DNA of 64,000 nucleotides from the NCBI RefSeq assembly GCF_000716535.1, contig NZ_JNWV01000024.1, forward strand, positions 1 to 64,000. The letters are read 5' to 3'. The translations under genes were made by a program, and so were the position numbers. This DNA comes from Streptomyces flaveolus. GTDB taxonomy: Bacteria; Actinomycetota; Actinomycetes; Streptomycetales; Streptomycetaceae. Shown here one piece after another: positions 25,657 to 34,550 of this stretch (position 1 is the stretch's first letter; each line of letters opens with the position of its first letter). A model generated the notes under the pieces. It was not told the origin of the DNA, did not search any database, and saw only the letters and a program-made list of their open reading frames with translations.

Positions 25657-26304
25657 GTGTCGCTGCACCACTGCCTCTGCATCAGCGATACCCAGGCCGA
25701 CATGCTGCTGTCGCAGATCGGCGCCGGTTTCGACCGGAAGCACGTTACGGATGTGTGCGCGGACCTGAAGTTCGTCAGCGTCAAGCGCAGTGTGGAGTCT
25801 GCAACGGCGAACCGCGTGACACCGCTGGAGCGGGTGCCGCGGTGCCTTGACGGTTCCGGTGACGTGGGCACCGTCGACGTGCCTGGCCCGTACGTCAGGG
25901 GCAGGCTGCCGATGCGGTGGGAGCCGTCGGCGACGGGGCGGGCTTCCCTGGTCCACTTCGGCGGCAGCACCGGGCGCTCCCCCGTCGGGCTCGGCGGCGC
26001 GAGCGGCCACGTCGTCGGCGCGCCCGCCGCAGCGGTCACCGCGGGGACGGACCCGGTCTTCGCGCCCTCCACCATGCCGGGGTTGCTCTCCGGCCTGGCC
26101 ACGGCGCTGGCCGACGACAGCGCCACCGTGCCACCGGACGCGCTCGCCTCCGGGCACCTGGTGAACCCGCGCGGCGTGGAGGAGCAGATGGAGTCTCTCG
26201 AAAGGTGCCTGTCGCACGGACCCAGCCCGTACCCCGAGCTGGACGCCCACGAGGGCATGACGGTACTCCCCGGCAGCCCGCTGCTCGTCGCGCTTTCCGA
26301 CTGA
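25657..26304 (+). CDS. DUF7019 / SAVMC3_10250-like protein
   Basis: The 215-aa protein starts with GTG after GGGGAGGG. The opening CLCISDTQADMLLSQI, the middle DVGTVDVPGPYVRGRLPMRW and VHFGGSTGRSPVGLGG, and a late SPYPELDAHEG resemble a Streptomyces family I remember as DUF7019, whose function is unknown. The GG-GLGGASGHVVGAP region might bind a nucleotide or sugar. Its stop is 7 bases before the kinase-WD40 gene, so the two form a bicistronic unit, and I infer a sensor or modulator role for that kinase. No signal peptide or membrane span. Confidence 0.65.
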   Translation: MSLHHCLCISDTQADMLLSQIGAGFDRKHVTDVCADLKFVSVKRSVESATANRVTPLERVPRCLDGSGDVGTVDVPGPYVRGRLPMRWEPSATGRASLVHFGGSTGRSPVGLGGASGHVVGAPAAAVTAGTDPVFAPSTMPGLLSGLATALADDSATVPPDALASGHLVNPRGVEEQMESLERCLSHGPSPYPELDAHEGMTVLPGSPLLVALSD

Positions 26305-26311
26305 GGCCGCC

Positions 26312-29300
26312 GTGGTACGCGGACCGGCCCGCATATGGGCGCCCGGCGACGTCGTGCTGGGCCTGTACGAGGTGCTCGACGTGGTACGCGACGGCGGGAT
26401 GGGCCTGGTGCACAAGGTCCGGCACCGCGGCTGGCAGGTGGACCTGGCCGTGAAGACCCCGCGCCCGGAGCGGGTGAGCACGCCGTACGACCGGCGGCTG
26501 TTCGAGACCGAGGCGGGCACGTGGGTCGGCCTCGGGCTGCATCCGCACACCGTCAACTGCGTGTACGTGCGCACCATCGACACGCTGCCTCGGGTGTTCG
26601 CCGAGTGGATCGACGGCGGCAGCCTGGCCGACGCCGTGCGCGGCGGCAGGCTGTACGAGGGCGGCCACCGGGTGGCGCTCGGCCGCATCCTCGACGTCGC
26701 CGTGCAGATGGCCTGGGGTCTGGCGCACGCCCACGACAGCGGGCTCGTCCACCAGGATGTGAAACCGGCGAACGTGATGCTCCAGACCGACGGCACTGCC
26801 AAGGTCACCGACTTCGGCCTGGCCCGGGCGTCGGCGGCGAGCCGGCAGGAGGGGGCCGACGGCCCGGGCGACGACCCGCCGGGTGTGACGTTCGCGGGTA
26901 TGACACGGGCCTACTGCTCCCCGGAGCAGGCGGCGGCCGCCGCGGGGCGCGGCGCGGTCCGGCTGACCACGGCGACCGACGTGTGGTCCTGGGCGGTGAG
27001 CGTCCTGGAGATGTTCACCGGACGCCGCCTCACCGACCACGGACAGGCCGCCGACGAGGCATTGGAGACGTTCCTGCGGGGCGGCGGCGCCGACGACGCG
27101 CGGGTGCCGGCGATGCCCGCAAGCGTCGGCGAGCTGTTGCGGCAATGCTTCCGGCAGGACCCGGCCGCGCGCCCGTCCGGCTTCGGCGAGATCTCCTCGG
27201 TACTCGGCGAGCTGTACCGCGCGGAGCTCGGCGCCACCTACGAGCGGCCCGCGCCCAGGACGGTGCGCCTGTTGTCGGACGGTCTGTCCAACCAGGCCCT
27301 GTCCCTCCTCGACCTGGGCAGGGTCGACGAGGCCGAGGAACTGTGGCGGCGGGCCGAGGGAGCCAACCCGCACCACCTTCCGACCCTCTACAACTTCGGC
27401 CTTCACCAGTGGCGTTCGGGGCGCCGCACCAGAGAGGAGCTGTCCTCCGACCTGGCGGCGGCCCGCGCCGCCGGACCTCCCGACGGCCTCGGCGCGCTCC
27501 TGCTCGGCTGCGTGGAGCTGGAACGCCACGAGGACGAGCGGGCGGGGGAGTTACTGCGCGAGGCGGTCGCCGCCGACCCGGACTCGACTGACGCCGCGGC
27601 GGCCCTGGCCGAGCTGGCGCGCCGCCCGCCACCGGTCCGCGCCGAGCTCGACGGCCACACTGGGGAGGTGTCGGCGGTCGCGGCGAGCGCGGACGGCGGC
27701 CTCGTCCTGTCCGGCGACCGCTCGGGCCGGCTGGTGCTGTGGGCGCACGGTGAGCGGAGCCGGCGACGCGCTCGGCGCATCCTGACCCGGAGCGGGCAGC
27801 CGGTGGTCCACCTCGCCGTGGACGCGGCGGGCACACGCGGCGCGGTGCTCCGTGAGGACTGCTCCGTCGAGACCTGGGACCTGGCACGCGGCCGCCGGCT
27901 CGACCGGCCGGCCCGGCAGGACAGCTCTCCCGTCTGCACGCTGGCCGTCAGCGGCGACGGCCGCTACGTGGCCGTCGGGCGCCGGGACGGCACCGTTCTG
28001 ATCTGGCAGCCCGGCCGGCCGGACCAGGCGGTCGCCATGGTGAAGGCGCACAGCGGCGCGGTCAGCTCGCTCGCGCTGAGCCGCGACGGCAGCAGGGGCG
28101 TGTCCGCGTCCTTCGGCAGGGACGGTCACGACGGCACCGTTCGCGCGTGGGCTCCGTTCGCCGGACGGCTGCTCGGCACCTTGACCGGACCGGTTCGGGG
28201 GACGCTGCACGGCAAAGAGGTGCGGACCTCCGCGCTGGACCTGGTGGGCATCTCCCCCGATGCCCGCTGCGCCGTGGTCGCCTGGTGGAGAGGGCCGCTG
28301 ACGGTGTGGGACGCCCGGCGTTGCGTGGTGGTGAGCGAAGTGCCGCACCGGTTGCGGCACGTGCGAGCCATCGCGGTCGCCTCGCCCGGGCCCACTGTGC
28401 TGACCGCCGGCGACGGCGGGATGTCGATCCAGGCGTGGGACGCGACAACCGGCCGCTGCCTGCGCACCCTGGACCGGGAGACTCCGTCCGACCTGTACTC
28501 GGTGCGCGGCGCGGCGCTCGCGGCGAAGGGCCGGGTGGCCGTACTCGGCGGCGCCCGTCTGGTCGTGCTGCGTTCGCTGCCCGGCACCGGCTACCGCGCG
28601 CCCTGGTGCTACGCCCGTCCTAGTTCGGCCGGTGAACTCACCCGCACCGACGAGACGTTCCGCGCACTGATGGCACGAGTCCACGAGCTGACGGACACCG
28701 AACGCTACGCGCCCGCCGCCGAGACGCTGCGCGCCGCCCAGCAGGTGCCCGGCTTCGGCCGCCATCCCGAGGTGCGCCGGGCGTGGGCGAGGGTGGGAGC
28801 GCACGGCCGCCGGGCGACGCTGCTCGGCGCGTGGCCACTTTGGGGGTACGACGGGGACCGGGTGTTCACCCAGCCCGTCACCACCGCGCTCGACCGCGCC
28901 GGCACCCTGCTGGCGACCGGTCGGTGGACCGGCGAGGTGGACGTGTGGGACGCCCTCACCGGGGAGCGGCTGCACACCTTCGACCGCGGTGAGGGCGGCA
29001 ACGCCCGGGACATCCGGTTCGCCCTCGACGGTCTCCTGCTGCTGGTCCTGACCAGCTCGGGCACGATCCGGCAGCTGAGCCTGGAGGACGGCAGCAAGCG
29101 GTTGTTCACCGACGACTTCGGTCGGATCAGCGCCTTCGCGCTGAATCCCGCGGGCAACCGGGTGCTGATCGGGGACGAGACCGGCACGCTGCGGATGCGG
29201 GACCTGCCCGGTGGCTCCGTGCTGAGCACGGTCCGGGCGCACGCGGGGAAAGTGCACGCGGTGGCGCTCAGCCCCGACGGCCGGTTCGCCGCCACGCACG

Positions 29301-29902
29301 GCAGCACCCGGTCGCAGCCCTCGTTCCCCCGGGTGGGCGAGCACGAGGTCCACCTGTGGCCGCTGGACGCGGAGCGTCCCGCCTGGACGCTGCCGTCGCG
29401 CGGCAGTGAGGAGTTCCCGGACTTCGGTCCGGACGGGCGGACCCTGTTCCTGTCCACCGGCCTGTCCACCACGGCGTGGGACGTGGCGAGTGGCGCGTTT
29501 CGGTACTCGGTCGACTCCGGCGGCTCGTTCTCGTCCGGACAGACCGCCCGGGCCTTCAGTGCCGACGGCACGCTGGCCGCCTCCCCGGGCCGCGACGAGG
29601 TTCAGGTGTGGGAGACCGCCACCGGCCGGGTGCTCCACTCGCTGCCCTGCGGCATGCCGCACGGTTTCACCCTCAGCGCAGACGGCATGTTCGCGGTGAC
29701 GGGCGGCTGGGACGGGCTGCTCCGCGTGTGGGACCTGCGTTCGGGATGCTGCCTGCGGACACTGGAGGGCCACGAAGCACCGGTCGCGGGGATCGAGTTG
29801 AGCCCGGACGGCACCTTGCTGGCCACCGCGGACCTGGGCTCGACGCTGCGGGTTTGGGAGCTGGCCTGGGACTACACCGTCGGGCCCAGGGACGGTGACT
29901 GA
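26312..29902 (+). CDS. Ser/Thr kinase - TPR - WD40 repeat protein (1196 aa)
   Basis: Residues about 15-290 are a Hanks-type kinase: Gly loop RDGGMGLVHKV, Lys in LAVKTP, HQDVKPANVML (catalytic Asp149, HQD instead of HRD), DFG in VTDFGLA, and the activation segment AGMTRAYCSPEQ. About 310-440 are TPR-like helices (ALSLLDLGRVDEAEELWRRA). Then come two runs of WD40 blades (about 445-790 and 850-1190; GHTGEVSAVAASADGG, GRLVLWAHGE, GLLRVWDLRSG, LLATADLGSTLRVWEL) separated by a helical linker. No transmembrane segment is visible, unlike PknB-type kinases. It looks like a cytoplasmic multi-domain signalling or conflict protein. GTG 26312 is the start, close to the DUF7019-like gene. Confidence 0.9.
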   Translation: MVRGPARIWAPGDVVLGLYEVLDVVRDGGMGLVHKVRHRGWQVDLAVKTPRPERVSTPYDRRLFETEAGTWVGLGLHPHTVNCVYVRTIDTLPRVFAEWIDGGSLADAVRGGRLYEGGHRVALGRILDVAVQMAWGLAHAHDSGLVHQDVKPANVMLQTDGTAKVTDFGLARASAASRQEGADGPGDDPPGVTFAGMTRAYCSPEQAAAAAGRGAVRLTTATDVWSWAVSVLEMFTGRRLTDHGQAADEALETFLRGGGADDARVPAMPASVGELLRQCFRQDPAARPSGFGEISSVLGELYRAELGATYERPAPRTVRLLSDGLSNQALSLLDLGRVDEAEELWRRAEGANPHHLPTLYNFGLHQWRSGRRTREELSSDLAAARAAGPPDGLGALLLGCVELERHEDERAGELLREAVAADPDSTDAAAALAELARRPPPVRAELDGHTGEVSAVAASADGGLVLSGDRSGRLVLWAHGERSRRRARRILTRSGQPVVHLAVDAAGTRGAVLREDCSVETWDLARGRRLDRPARQDSSPVCTLAVSGDGRYVAVGRRDGTVLIWQPGRPDQAVAMVKAHSGAVSSLALSRDGSRGVSASFGRDGHDGTVRAWAPFAGRLLGTLTGPVRGTLHGKEVRTSALDLVGISPDARCAVVAWWRGPLTVWDARRCVVVSEVPHRLRHVRAIAVASPGPTVLTAGDGGMSIQAWDATTGRCLRTLDRETPSDLYSVRGAALAAKGRVAVLGGARLVVLRSLPGTGYRAPWCYARPSSAGELTRTDETFRALMARVHELTDTERYAPAAETLRAAQQVPGFGRHPEVRRAWARVGAHGRRATLLGAWPLWGYDGDRVFTQPVTTALDRAGTLLATGRWTGEVDVWDALTGERLHTFDRGEGGNARDIRFALDGLLLLVLTSSGTIRQLSLEDGSKRLFTDDFGRISAFALNPAGNRVLIGDETGTLRMRDLPGGSVLSTVRAHAGKVHAVALSPDGRFAATHGSTRSQPSFPRVGEHEVHLWPLDAERPAWTLPSRGSEEFPDFGPDGRTLFLSTGLSTTAWDVASGAFRYSVDSGGSFSSGQTARAFSADGTLAASPGRDEVQVWETATGRVLHSLPCGMPHGFTLSADGMFAVTGGWDGLLRVWDLRSGCCLRTLEGHEAPVAGIELSPDGTLLATADLGSTLRVWELAWDYTVGPRDGD

Positions 29903-29945
29903 CCGTACCGTGGGCGGAAGTCCTCGTCGTACGCGCCATCGAGGT

Positions 29946-29976
29946 CCTGATTCGACCGCGAGGCAGTCGAATCAGG
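29946..29976 (+). terminator. Hairpin terminator
   Basis: A perfect 11-bp inverted repeat (29946-29956 and 29966-29976) with a 9-base loop lies 44 bases beyond the kinase-WD40 stop. There is no U tract, as is common in Streptomyces. Confidence 0.7.
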
Positions 29977-29983
29977 CGCGGCC

Positions 29984-30091
29984 GCAGCTGGAGAACCCTG
30001 GCAGCACTACGACCTGGGGCACGGCTACTGCGCCTACACATTCTTCGAGCAGTGCCCCCACCGCAGGGCCCGCGCCTGTTGCAACTTCTCC
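29984..30091 (+). mobile_element. Tyrosine-recombinase (integrase) C-terminal remnant
   Basis: The frame reads EPWQHYDLGHGYCAYTFFEQC and then PHRRARACCNF. It resembles the Cys-rich tail of a site-specific integrase group (QHYDLGHGYC-Y-FFEQCPHRMAC-RC-FY). Only about 35 codons remain, and they are joined in frame to an IS5 fragment. Confidence 0.6.
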
Positions 30092-30095
30092 ACTA

Positions 30096-30535
30096 CCTGT
30101 ATCGTCGACCGCCGCGGAACCCCGCTGGCCGTGTCCGTGACGGGCGGAAACCAGCATCACGTGACGCAACTGATCCCGCTGCTGGACGCGATCCCCCGAA
30201 TACGGGGGCTTGGAGGACGTCCGCGCAGCAAGCCCAAGTGACTGTTCGCCGACCGTGGTTACGACTACTACAAGCACCGTCGGCGGCTGTGGCAACGCGG
30301 CATCGAGCTCTCATCGCCCGACGCGGCGTCGCCCACGGATCCGGCCCGGACAAGATCCGCTGGGTCGTCGAGTGCACCTTCGCCTGGCTCCACCAGTTGG
30401 TACGACTGCGCACCCGCTACGAACGCCGTGCCGACCTCCACCAAGGCCTCTTGGAACTCGCCCGCAACATCGTCTGCCTCCGACACTCCGCACGTCATGG
30501 TGAAACGATCGGCAATCGCCCGCTCTCGCCGTAAC
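30096..30535 (+). mobile_element. IS5-family transposase remnant (C-terminal half)
   Basis: The frame gives GTPLAVSVTGGNQHHVTQLI, PLLDAIPRIRGLGGRPR, an in-frame TGA at 30239-30241, LFADRGYDYYKHRRRLWQRGI, a frameshift near 30310, then IARRGVAHGSG and VVECTFAWLHQLVRLRTRYE to a TAA at 30533. These are the second Asp and the Glu motifs of the DDE domain. The N-terminal third is missing. A nonsense codon plus a frameshift show it is dead. Confidence 0.82.
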
Positions 30536-30544
30536 AAAGCACTT

Positions 30545-32062
30545 CTACGCGTCCGCGATCCAGCTGCCGTGGAAGCCCAGCGGCACACGGCCGGGAAGGT
30601 GGACGCGGGCCAACGGGTGGCCGCCGAAGTCCTGGGCCGCGAGGATGAGCAGGTCGGTCGCGCCGCGCTCGGGGTCGTTCACGTACGACAGGACGTAGCC
30701 GTCGTCCTCGTCCCGTGCGCCGCGCCGCGGAACGAACACCGGCTCGCTGACCGCCGTGTCCGCGGGGAAGCGATGGAGTCGCCTGCTGCCCCGCAGCATG
30801 TCGTGCTTCACCAGGTAGTTGGTGAACTTCTCGTCCGGCCGCACCCCGTCGACGGTCTCGTACGCACGCCACATCTCGGCCGTGCTCGCGGTGTAGGCGT
30901 AGCGGTGACGGCGCGAGACCAGAGATTCGTTGATGCGGGGAAACTCCTGCGGACGGTCGTCCAGCCTGCTGCCGTGCACCCGGCGCGTGCGCAGGTCGAT
31001 CACCCAGCGGTCGAGCGTGGGGGCACCGGTCGCTGAGGGTCCGCCCATGCCCCGCCCGGCGACGTGGAACGGGGCGGGGAACGAGGTGTACTCCACCACG
31101 ACGGTATCGCCCTGGTCGTAGGCGTTGAGGGTGTGCGAGTAGTAGACCGGGTCGATGTCGAACCAGCGCGTCGTACCGCCGGCGCGCGGCAACAGCCCGA
31201 TGCGCATGGGGTGCCTGTCGTTCCACACGTACGGCACCACCGCGCCCGCTTCCGCGGCGGCACCGTCGAAGGTGATCGGTACGTCCGCGATCACCACGTA
31301 CTTCTCGGTGAGCGCGAAGTCGTGCATCATCGGAGCGTCCGCGACGGGGATCCGTGTGGCCCGCGCTACCCGGCCAGTCCGGTCGATCATGATGTGCCGT
31401 ACGTGGTCCCAGGTGGGGTGGTACGCGATCGCGTGCAACTCGTCGGCCGCGGAGTCGTACTTGGTGTGCGCGGTGAAGGCGCCCTTGAGTGTGGAGCGGA
31501 AGTCGTACGGGCGGACGGTGTTGAGGTCGCCGTCCAGCTCGTACGGCAGCGGCCCGCCTTCCTGCATCGCCAGGATGCGCCCCTTGTACGGGATGACGTG
31601 CGTGTTGCAGGCGAAGTCGTCCGGCGGTGCCTGGCCCGAACAGGTCTCTCCCAGCTTCGTCCTCACTTGTGAGGAGCGCACCCAGCGGTTGCGGTACCAC
31701 TCCGCTCGTCCGCCGCGCAACCGGACTCCGTGCACCATCCCGTCACCGAGCATCCAGTGGTGGGCGCGGACGTCCTCGAGGCCCAGCGCGTTCGGGCCGT
31801 TGCGAAGGTAGCGGCCGTCCAGATCGTTCGGGATGCGGCCGGTCACCTCGAGGGCGAAGGCGGTCAACTCCTCGGTGACCGGTGCGAAGGCCCCCGTCAG
31901 GAACGGTAACGCCCCACTCGCGCCGCCCTTGCCGGCCGAACGGCTCGCTTGTGCCGCGGCCGTGGAAACTCCGGGCCCAAGGCCACTTCCGACCACGCTG
32001 CCCGCCGCCGCGGCCGCTACGCCCCCTAGAACCTTCCGCCGTGTAGGACCTGCCATCATCAT
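30545..32062 (-). CDS. Carotenoid cleavage oxygenase family protein, Tat-exported
   Basis: The 505-aa protein starts with a Tat-like signal (TRRKVLGGVAAAAAG). The seven-bladed carotenoid-oxygenase domain follows: GRYLRNGPNALGLEDVRAHH with WMLGDGMVHG, then AYHPTWDHVRHIM, MMHDFALTEKYVV and the C-terminal GFHGSWIAD. The His residues in these blocks are the Fe(II) ligands. Members cleave double bonds of carotenoids, apocarotenoids or stilbenes with O2. The substrate is unknown, and export is unusual because most are cytoplasmic. Three ATGs stand in tandem at 32054-32062 and I use the first. An IS5 remnant ends 9 bases beyond the stop. Confidence 0.88.
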   Translation of the reverse strand: MMMAGPTRRKVLGGVAAAAAGSVVGSGLGPGVSTAAAQASRSAGKGGASGALPFLTGAFAPVTEELTAFALEVTGRIPNDLDGRYLRNGPNALGLEDVRAHHWMLGDGMVHGVRLRGGRAEWYRNRWVRSSQVRTKLGETCSGQAPPDDFACNTHVIPYKGRILAMQEGGPLPYELDGDLNTVRPYDFRSTLKGAFTAHTKYDSAADELHAIAYHPTWDHVRHIMIDRTGRVARATRIPVADAPMMHDFALTEKYVVIADVPITFDGAAAEAGAVVPYVWNDRHPMRIGLLPRAGGTTRWFDIDPVYYSHTLNAYDQGDTVVVEYTSFPAPFHVAGRGMGGPSATGAPTLDRWVIDLRTRRVHGSRLDDRPQEFPRINESLVSRRHRYAYTASTAEMWRAYETVDGVRPDEKFTNYLVKHDMLRGSRRLHRFPADTAVSEPVFVPRRGARDEDDGYVLSYVNDPERGATDLLILAAQDFGGHPLARVHLPGRVPLGFHGSWIADA

Positions 32063-32759
32063 CCCCGTTCCGCTGTCGGTCTCGGCTCCTGCAGCCGGGC
32101 ACCTGGTGACGAAGGCAACTCTCCTCCGCGGTCGCCGGCGAAGCAGTCGACCCAGCCCCCGATCACGGGGTGGTGTTGGCACCACCCCCGACACGCGGCC
32201 ACGCCGTGAACGCTGAGCAGCAGTTGGTCGTGTGGGAGGCCGGGCGGCTGGCGTTCGAGCGGCTCCAGGGCCGCTTGCGGACCGGTGGTACCGGAGCGGC
32301 TCGGCTCGCCAGTGAGTGGTCGGCTCACTTCGTCGCCTGACCTGCTGCGCTTGGAGGGAACGGACACCGCACCACATCCAGGCTGTGGGTCTTCGACCAA
32401 ACCGGCCTGGACCCGGCCGGTATCGGCGAGCCTCCTTGGCTCCGCGAGTGCATCGACGACTACCTGCCGTCAACAACCCCAGGCAGCGAGACATCACCGA
32501 TCCGGTCTCCCCCGCCATCATGGGCCGTCCGGCCACCCCGGCGTGAAGGACGCTGCGCCCCCTCACGGCGAGCGGCAAGGCATGCGGCCATCACTCAGGT
32601 CATCACTTCCCGGCCAACGGCACGGGGCGCTGAGCGAGAGGTGAGTCGGTGTAGATAGTGCGACATCCGGTGTGCGCAGCCGAGTTCGGCCGAGCAACCG
32701 TCACTCAAGCCGGCCAGCCCCGTCGGATAGCGGGTGCCTCTGGCAGCGCTGGCCCGGTG
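32063..32759. other. Intergenic, no supported gene
   Basis: The stretch carries the upstream region of the carotenoid oxygenase. No frame shows domain homology or convincing codon bias over more than 40 codons. Confidence 0.4.
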
Positions 32760-32788
32760 CCTTGTCGCATGCGCCGGATGCGACAAGG
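32760..32788 (-). terminator. Hairpin terminator
   Basis: An 11-bp perfect stem (32760-32770 and 32778-32788) with a 7-base loop lies 30 bases beyond the amidohydrolase stop at 32818 on the minus strand. Confidence 0.75.
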
Positions 32789-32817
32789 GGCCCACTGCTC
32801 ATCGGCGCGGGCCCCGA

Positions 32818-34437
32818 CTACAGCTCGGCCGCGCGGTGGACGACCCGGCCGCCGACCACCGTGAGCAGCACCGGCAGCGCCGCGAGGTCCGCGTCGGCGA
32901 CCTTCAGCGGATCGTCGGCGAGGACGGTGAGGTCGGCGCGGTGGCCGATCGCCACCCGGCCCGCGTGCTGTTCCCCGCCCGCGGTCCAGGCGGGGTTCAC
33001 CGTCATGCCCTGGAGCGCCTGGAGCGGTGTGAGCGCCTGGCCGGGGCCGTGCGGGGGCAGCGAGAGGTCGCTCGGGCGGCGGTGCCGGGCGCCCGCCATC
33101 ACGCCCAGCGGCGGGTACGGTGCGATGGGCCAGTCCGAGCCGAGCACCAGCCGCGCCCCCGCCTCCCACAGGTCGCGGCAGCGGAAGGCGCGGGAGGCCC
33201 GCTCCTCGCCGAGGCGGCGGGACCAGTTGTCGGTGTGGTCGGCCCGGGTGAACTCGCAGCAGTGCGTGGGCTGCATGGACGCGACGACACCGAGCGCGGC
33301 GAAGCGCCGCACGGTGTCGTCCGGGACCGTCTCGATGTGCTCGATGCGGTGCCGCACCGACCGCCCGTGCGCGGCCCGCGCCTTCTCCACGGAGTCCAGG
33401 ACATGCCGTACCGCCGCGTCGCCGATGGCGTGCGTGGCGGTGGGCACGCCGGCCGCGTGCAGTTCGGCGATCACCTCGGTGAAGCGTGCCGGGTCCGGCC
33501 AGAAGGCGTGGGTGGACTCGCCGTGGCAGTCTGGGCGTTCCAGCCATGCGGTGCCGTTGTCGATCGTGCCGTCCATGAACAGCTTTACCCCGGCCACCCG
33601 CCACAGCCTGTCGCCCGTCCCCTGGAGCCGGACCAGGTCCGCCACAGCCTCCGCATCGGCGCCCGGCTGGCACCAGGGCGCCACCCGCAGCCGCAGCGGC
33701 AGCGCGTCCTCGTCCTCCAGCGCGGCGAGGGTCGCCAGGGTGGTGCCGCTCGCGTCCATCGCGTGGCCACCGGTCAGCCCGGCCGCGGCCATGGCGTGCA
33801 GCACCTCGCCGGTCCGGGCCCGCAGCTCGTCCTCGGTGGGCCGGGGTGCGACCGCCTCGGCCAGTTCGCAGGCGGCGTCCTCCAGCAGCAGTCCGGTGGG
33901 CCGGTCGTCGGCGTCGCACACGATCTCCGCGGCCTGCTCGAAACGGCGCGGCCCGTCGATCCCGGCCAGCTCGAGCGCCCGTGGGCTGGCCAGCAGCGAA
34001 TGCCCGTCGAACAGGTCGATCAGGGCTGGTACGCCGTCCAGGACCGGTCCCAGGGAGGCGGCGGCGACCGGAGCGCCCCCGAAGGCGTTCGGATCCAGGC
34101 CCCAGCCGCGCAGCCAGGCGTCGGGGGCCAGCCGCGCCACGGCGTCGGCGAGAGCGGCGCGTACGGCCGCCAGGTCCCGGCACCCCGACAGGTCCACACC
34201 CATGGTGCGCTCGGCGCCGGAGACCGGGTGCAGATGCCCGTCGGTGAGGCCGGCGGTGACGACCGCCCCCTTGAGGTCGATCACCGTGGTAGCGGGACCG
34301 GCCAGCGCGCGTGCCTCGCGGTCGTCGCCGAGCAGGGTGATCCGCCCGCCCTCCGCGGCGAGCGCGGTGTGTGCCAGCAGAGCACCGGTGCCCGGATCGA
34401 GCAGCCGGGAGGAGAGCAGGACGAGATCGGCGGGCAC
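32818..34437 (-). CDS. YtcJ-type amidohydrolase
   Basis: The 539-aa metal-dependent hydrolase has DLKGAVVTAGLTDGHLHP (metal-binding HxH equivalent HLH), LRGWGLDPNAF, KLFMDGTIDNGTAWL, THAIGDAAV (metal His), RHRIEHIETV and LVLGSDWPIAPYPP (catalytic Asp), the set typical of YtcJ/amidohydrolase_3. Such enzymes hydrolyse amides or cyclic amides. The neighbouring NCS1 permease suggests a hydantoin, purine or related N-heterocycle as substrate (inference). GTG 34437 is chosen because GAAGGAG precedes it. It is downstream of, and probably co-regulated with, the TetR gene at 34551. Confidence 0.88.
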   Translation of the reverse strand: MPADLVLLSSRLLDPGTGALLAHTALAAEGGRITLLGDDREARALAGPATTVIDLKGAVVTAGLTDGHLHPVSGAERTMGVDLSGCRDLAAVRAALADAVARLAPDAWLRGWGLDPNAFGGAPVAAASLGPVLDGVPALIDLFDGHSLLASPRALELAGIDGPRRFEQAAEIVCDADDRPTGLLLEDAACELAEAVAPRPTEDELRARTGEVLHAMAAAGLTGGHAMDASGTTLATLAALEDEDALPLRLRVAPWCQPGADAEAVADLVRLQGTGDRLWRVAGVKLFMDGTIDNGTAWLERPDCHGESTHAFWPDPARFTEVIAELHAAGVPTATHAIGDAAVRHVLDSVEKARAAHGRSVRHRIEHIETVPDDTVRRFAALGVVASMQPTHCCEFTRADHTDNWSRRLGEERASRAFRCRDLWEAGARLVLGSDWPIAPYPPLGVMAGARHRRPSDLSLPPHGPGQALTPLQALQGMTVNPAWTAGGEQHAGRVAIGHRADLTVLADDPLKVADADLAALPVLLTVVGGRVVHRAAEL

Positions 34438-34550
34438 GGGGGCTCCTTCAGGGCAGTGCGGGTGGGGGCGGTAGGCGGAGAGCGGGGAGGTCCGGAGGGT
34501 GGACGGGGACGGCAACAGGGAGGGCGGCGGTCGGTCGGTGGGACCTCCGG

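Noticed and set aside
27551..29773. Long minus-strand frame opposite the kinase-WD40 gene
   Set aside because: It is a shadow frame created by high-GC codons. WD40 blades on the plus strand are unambiguous.
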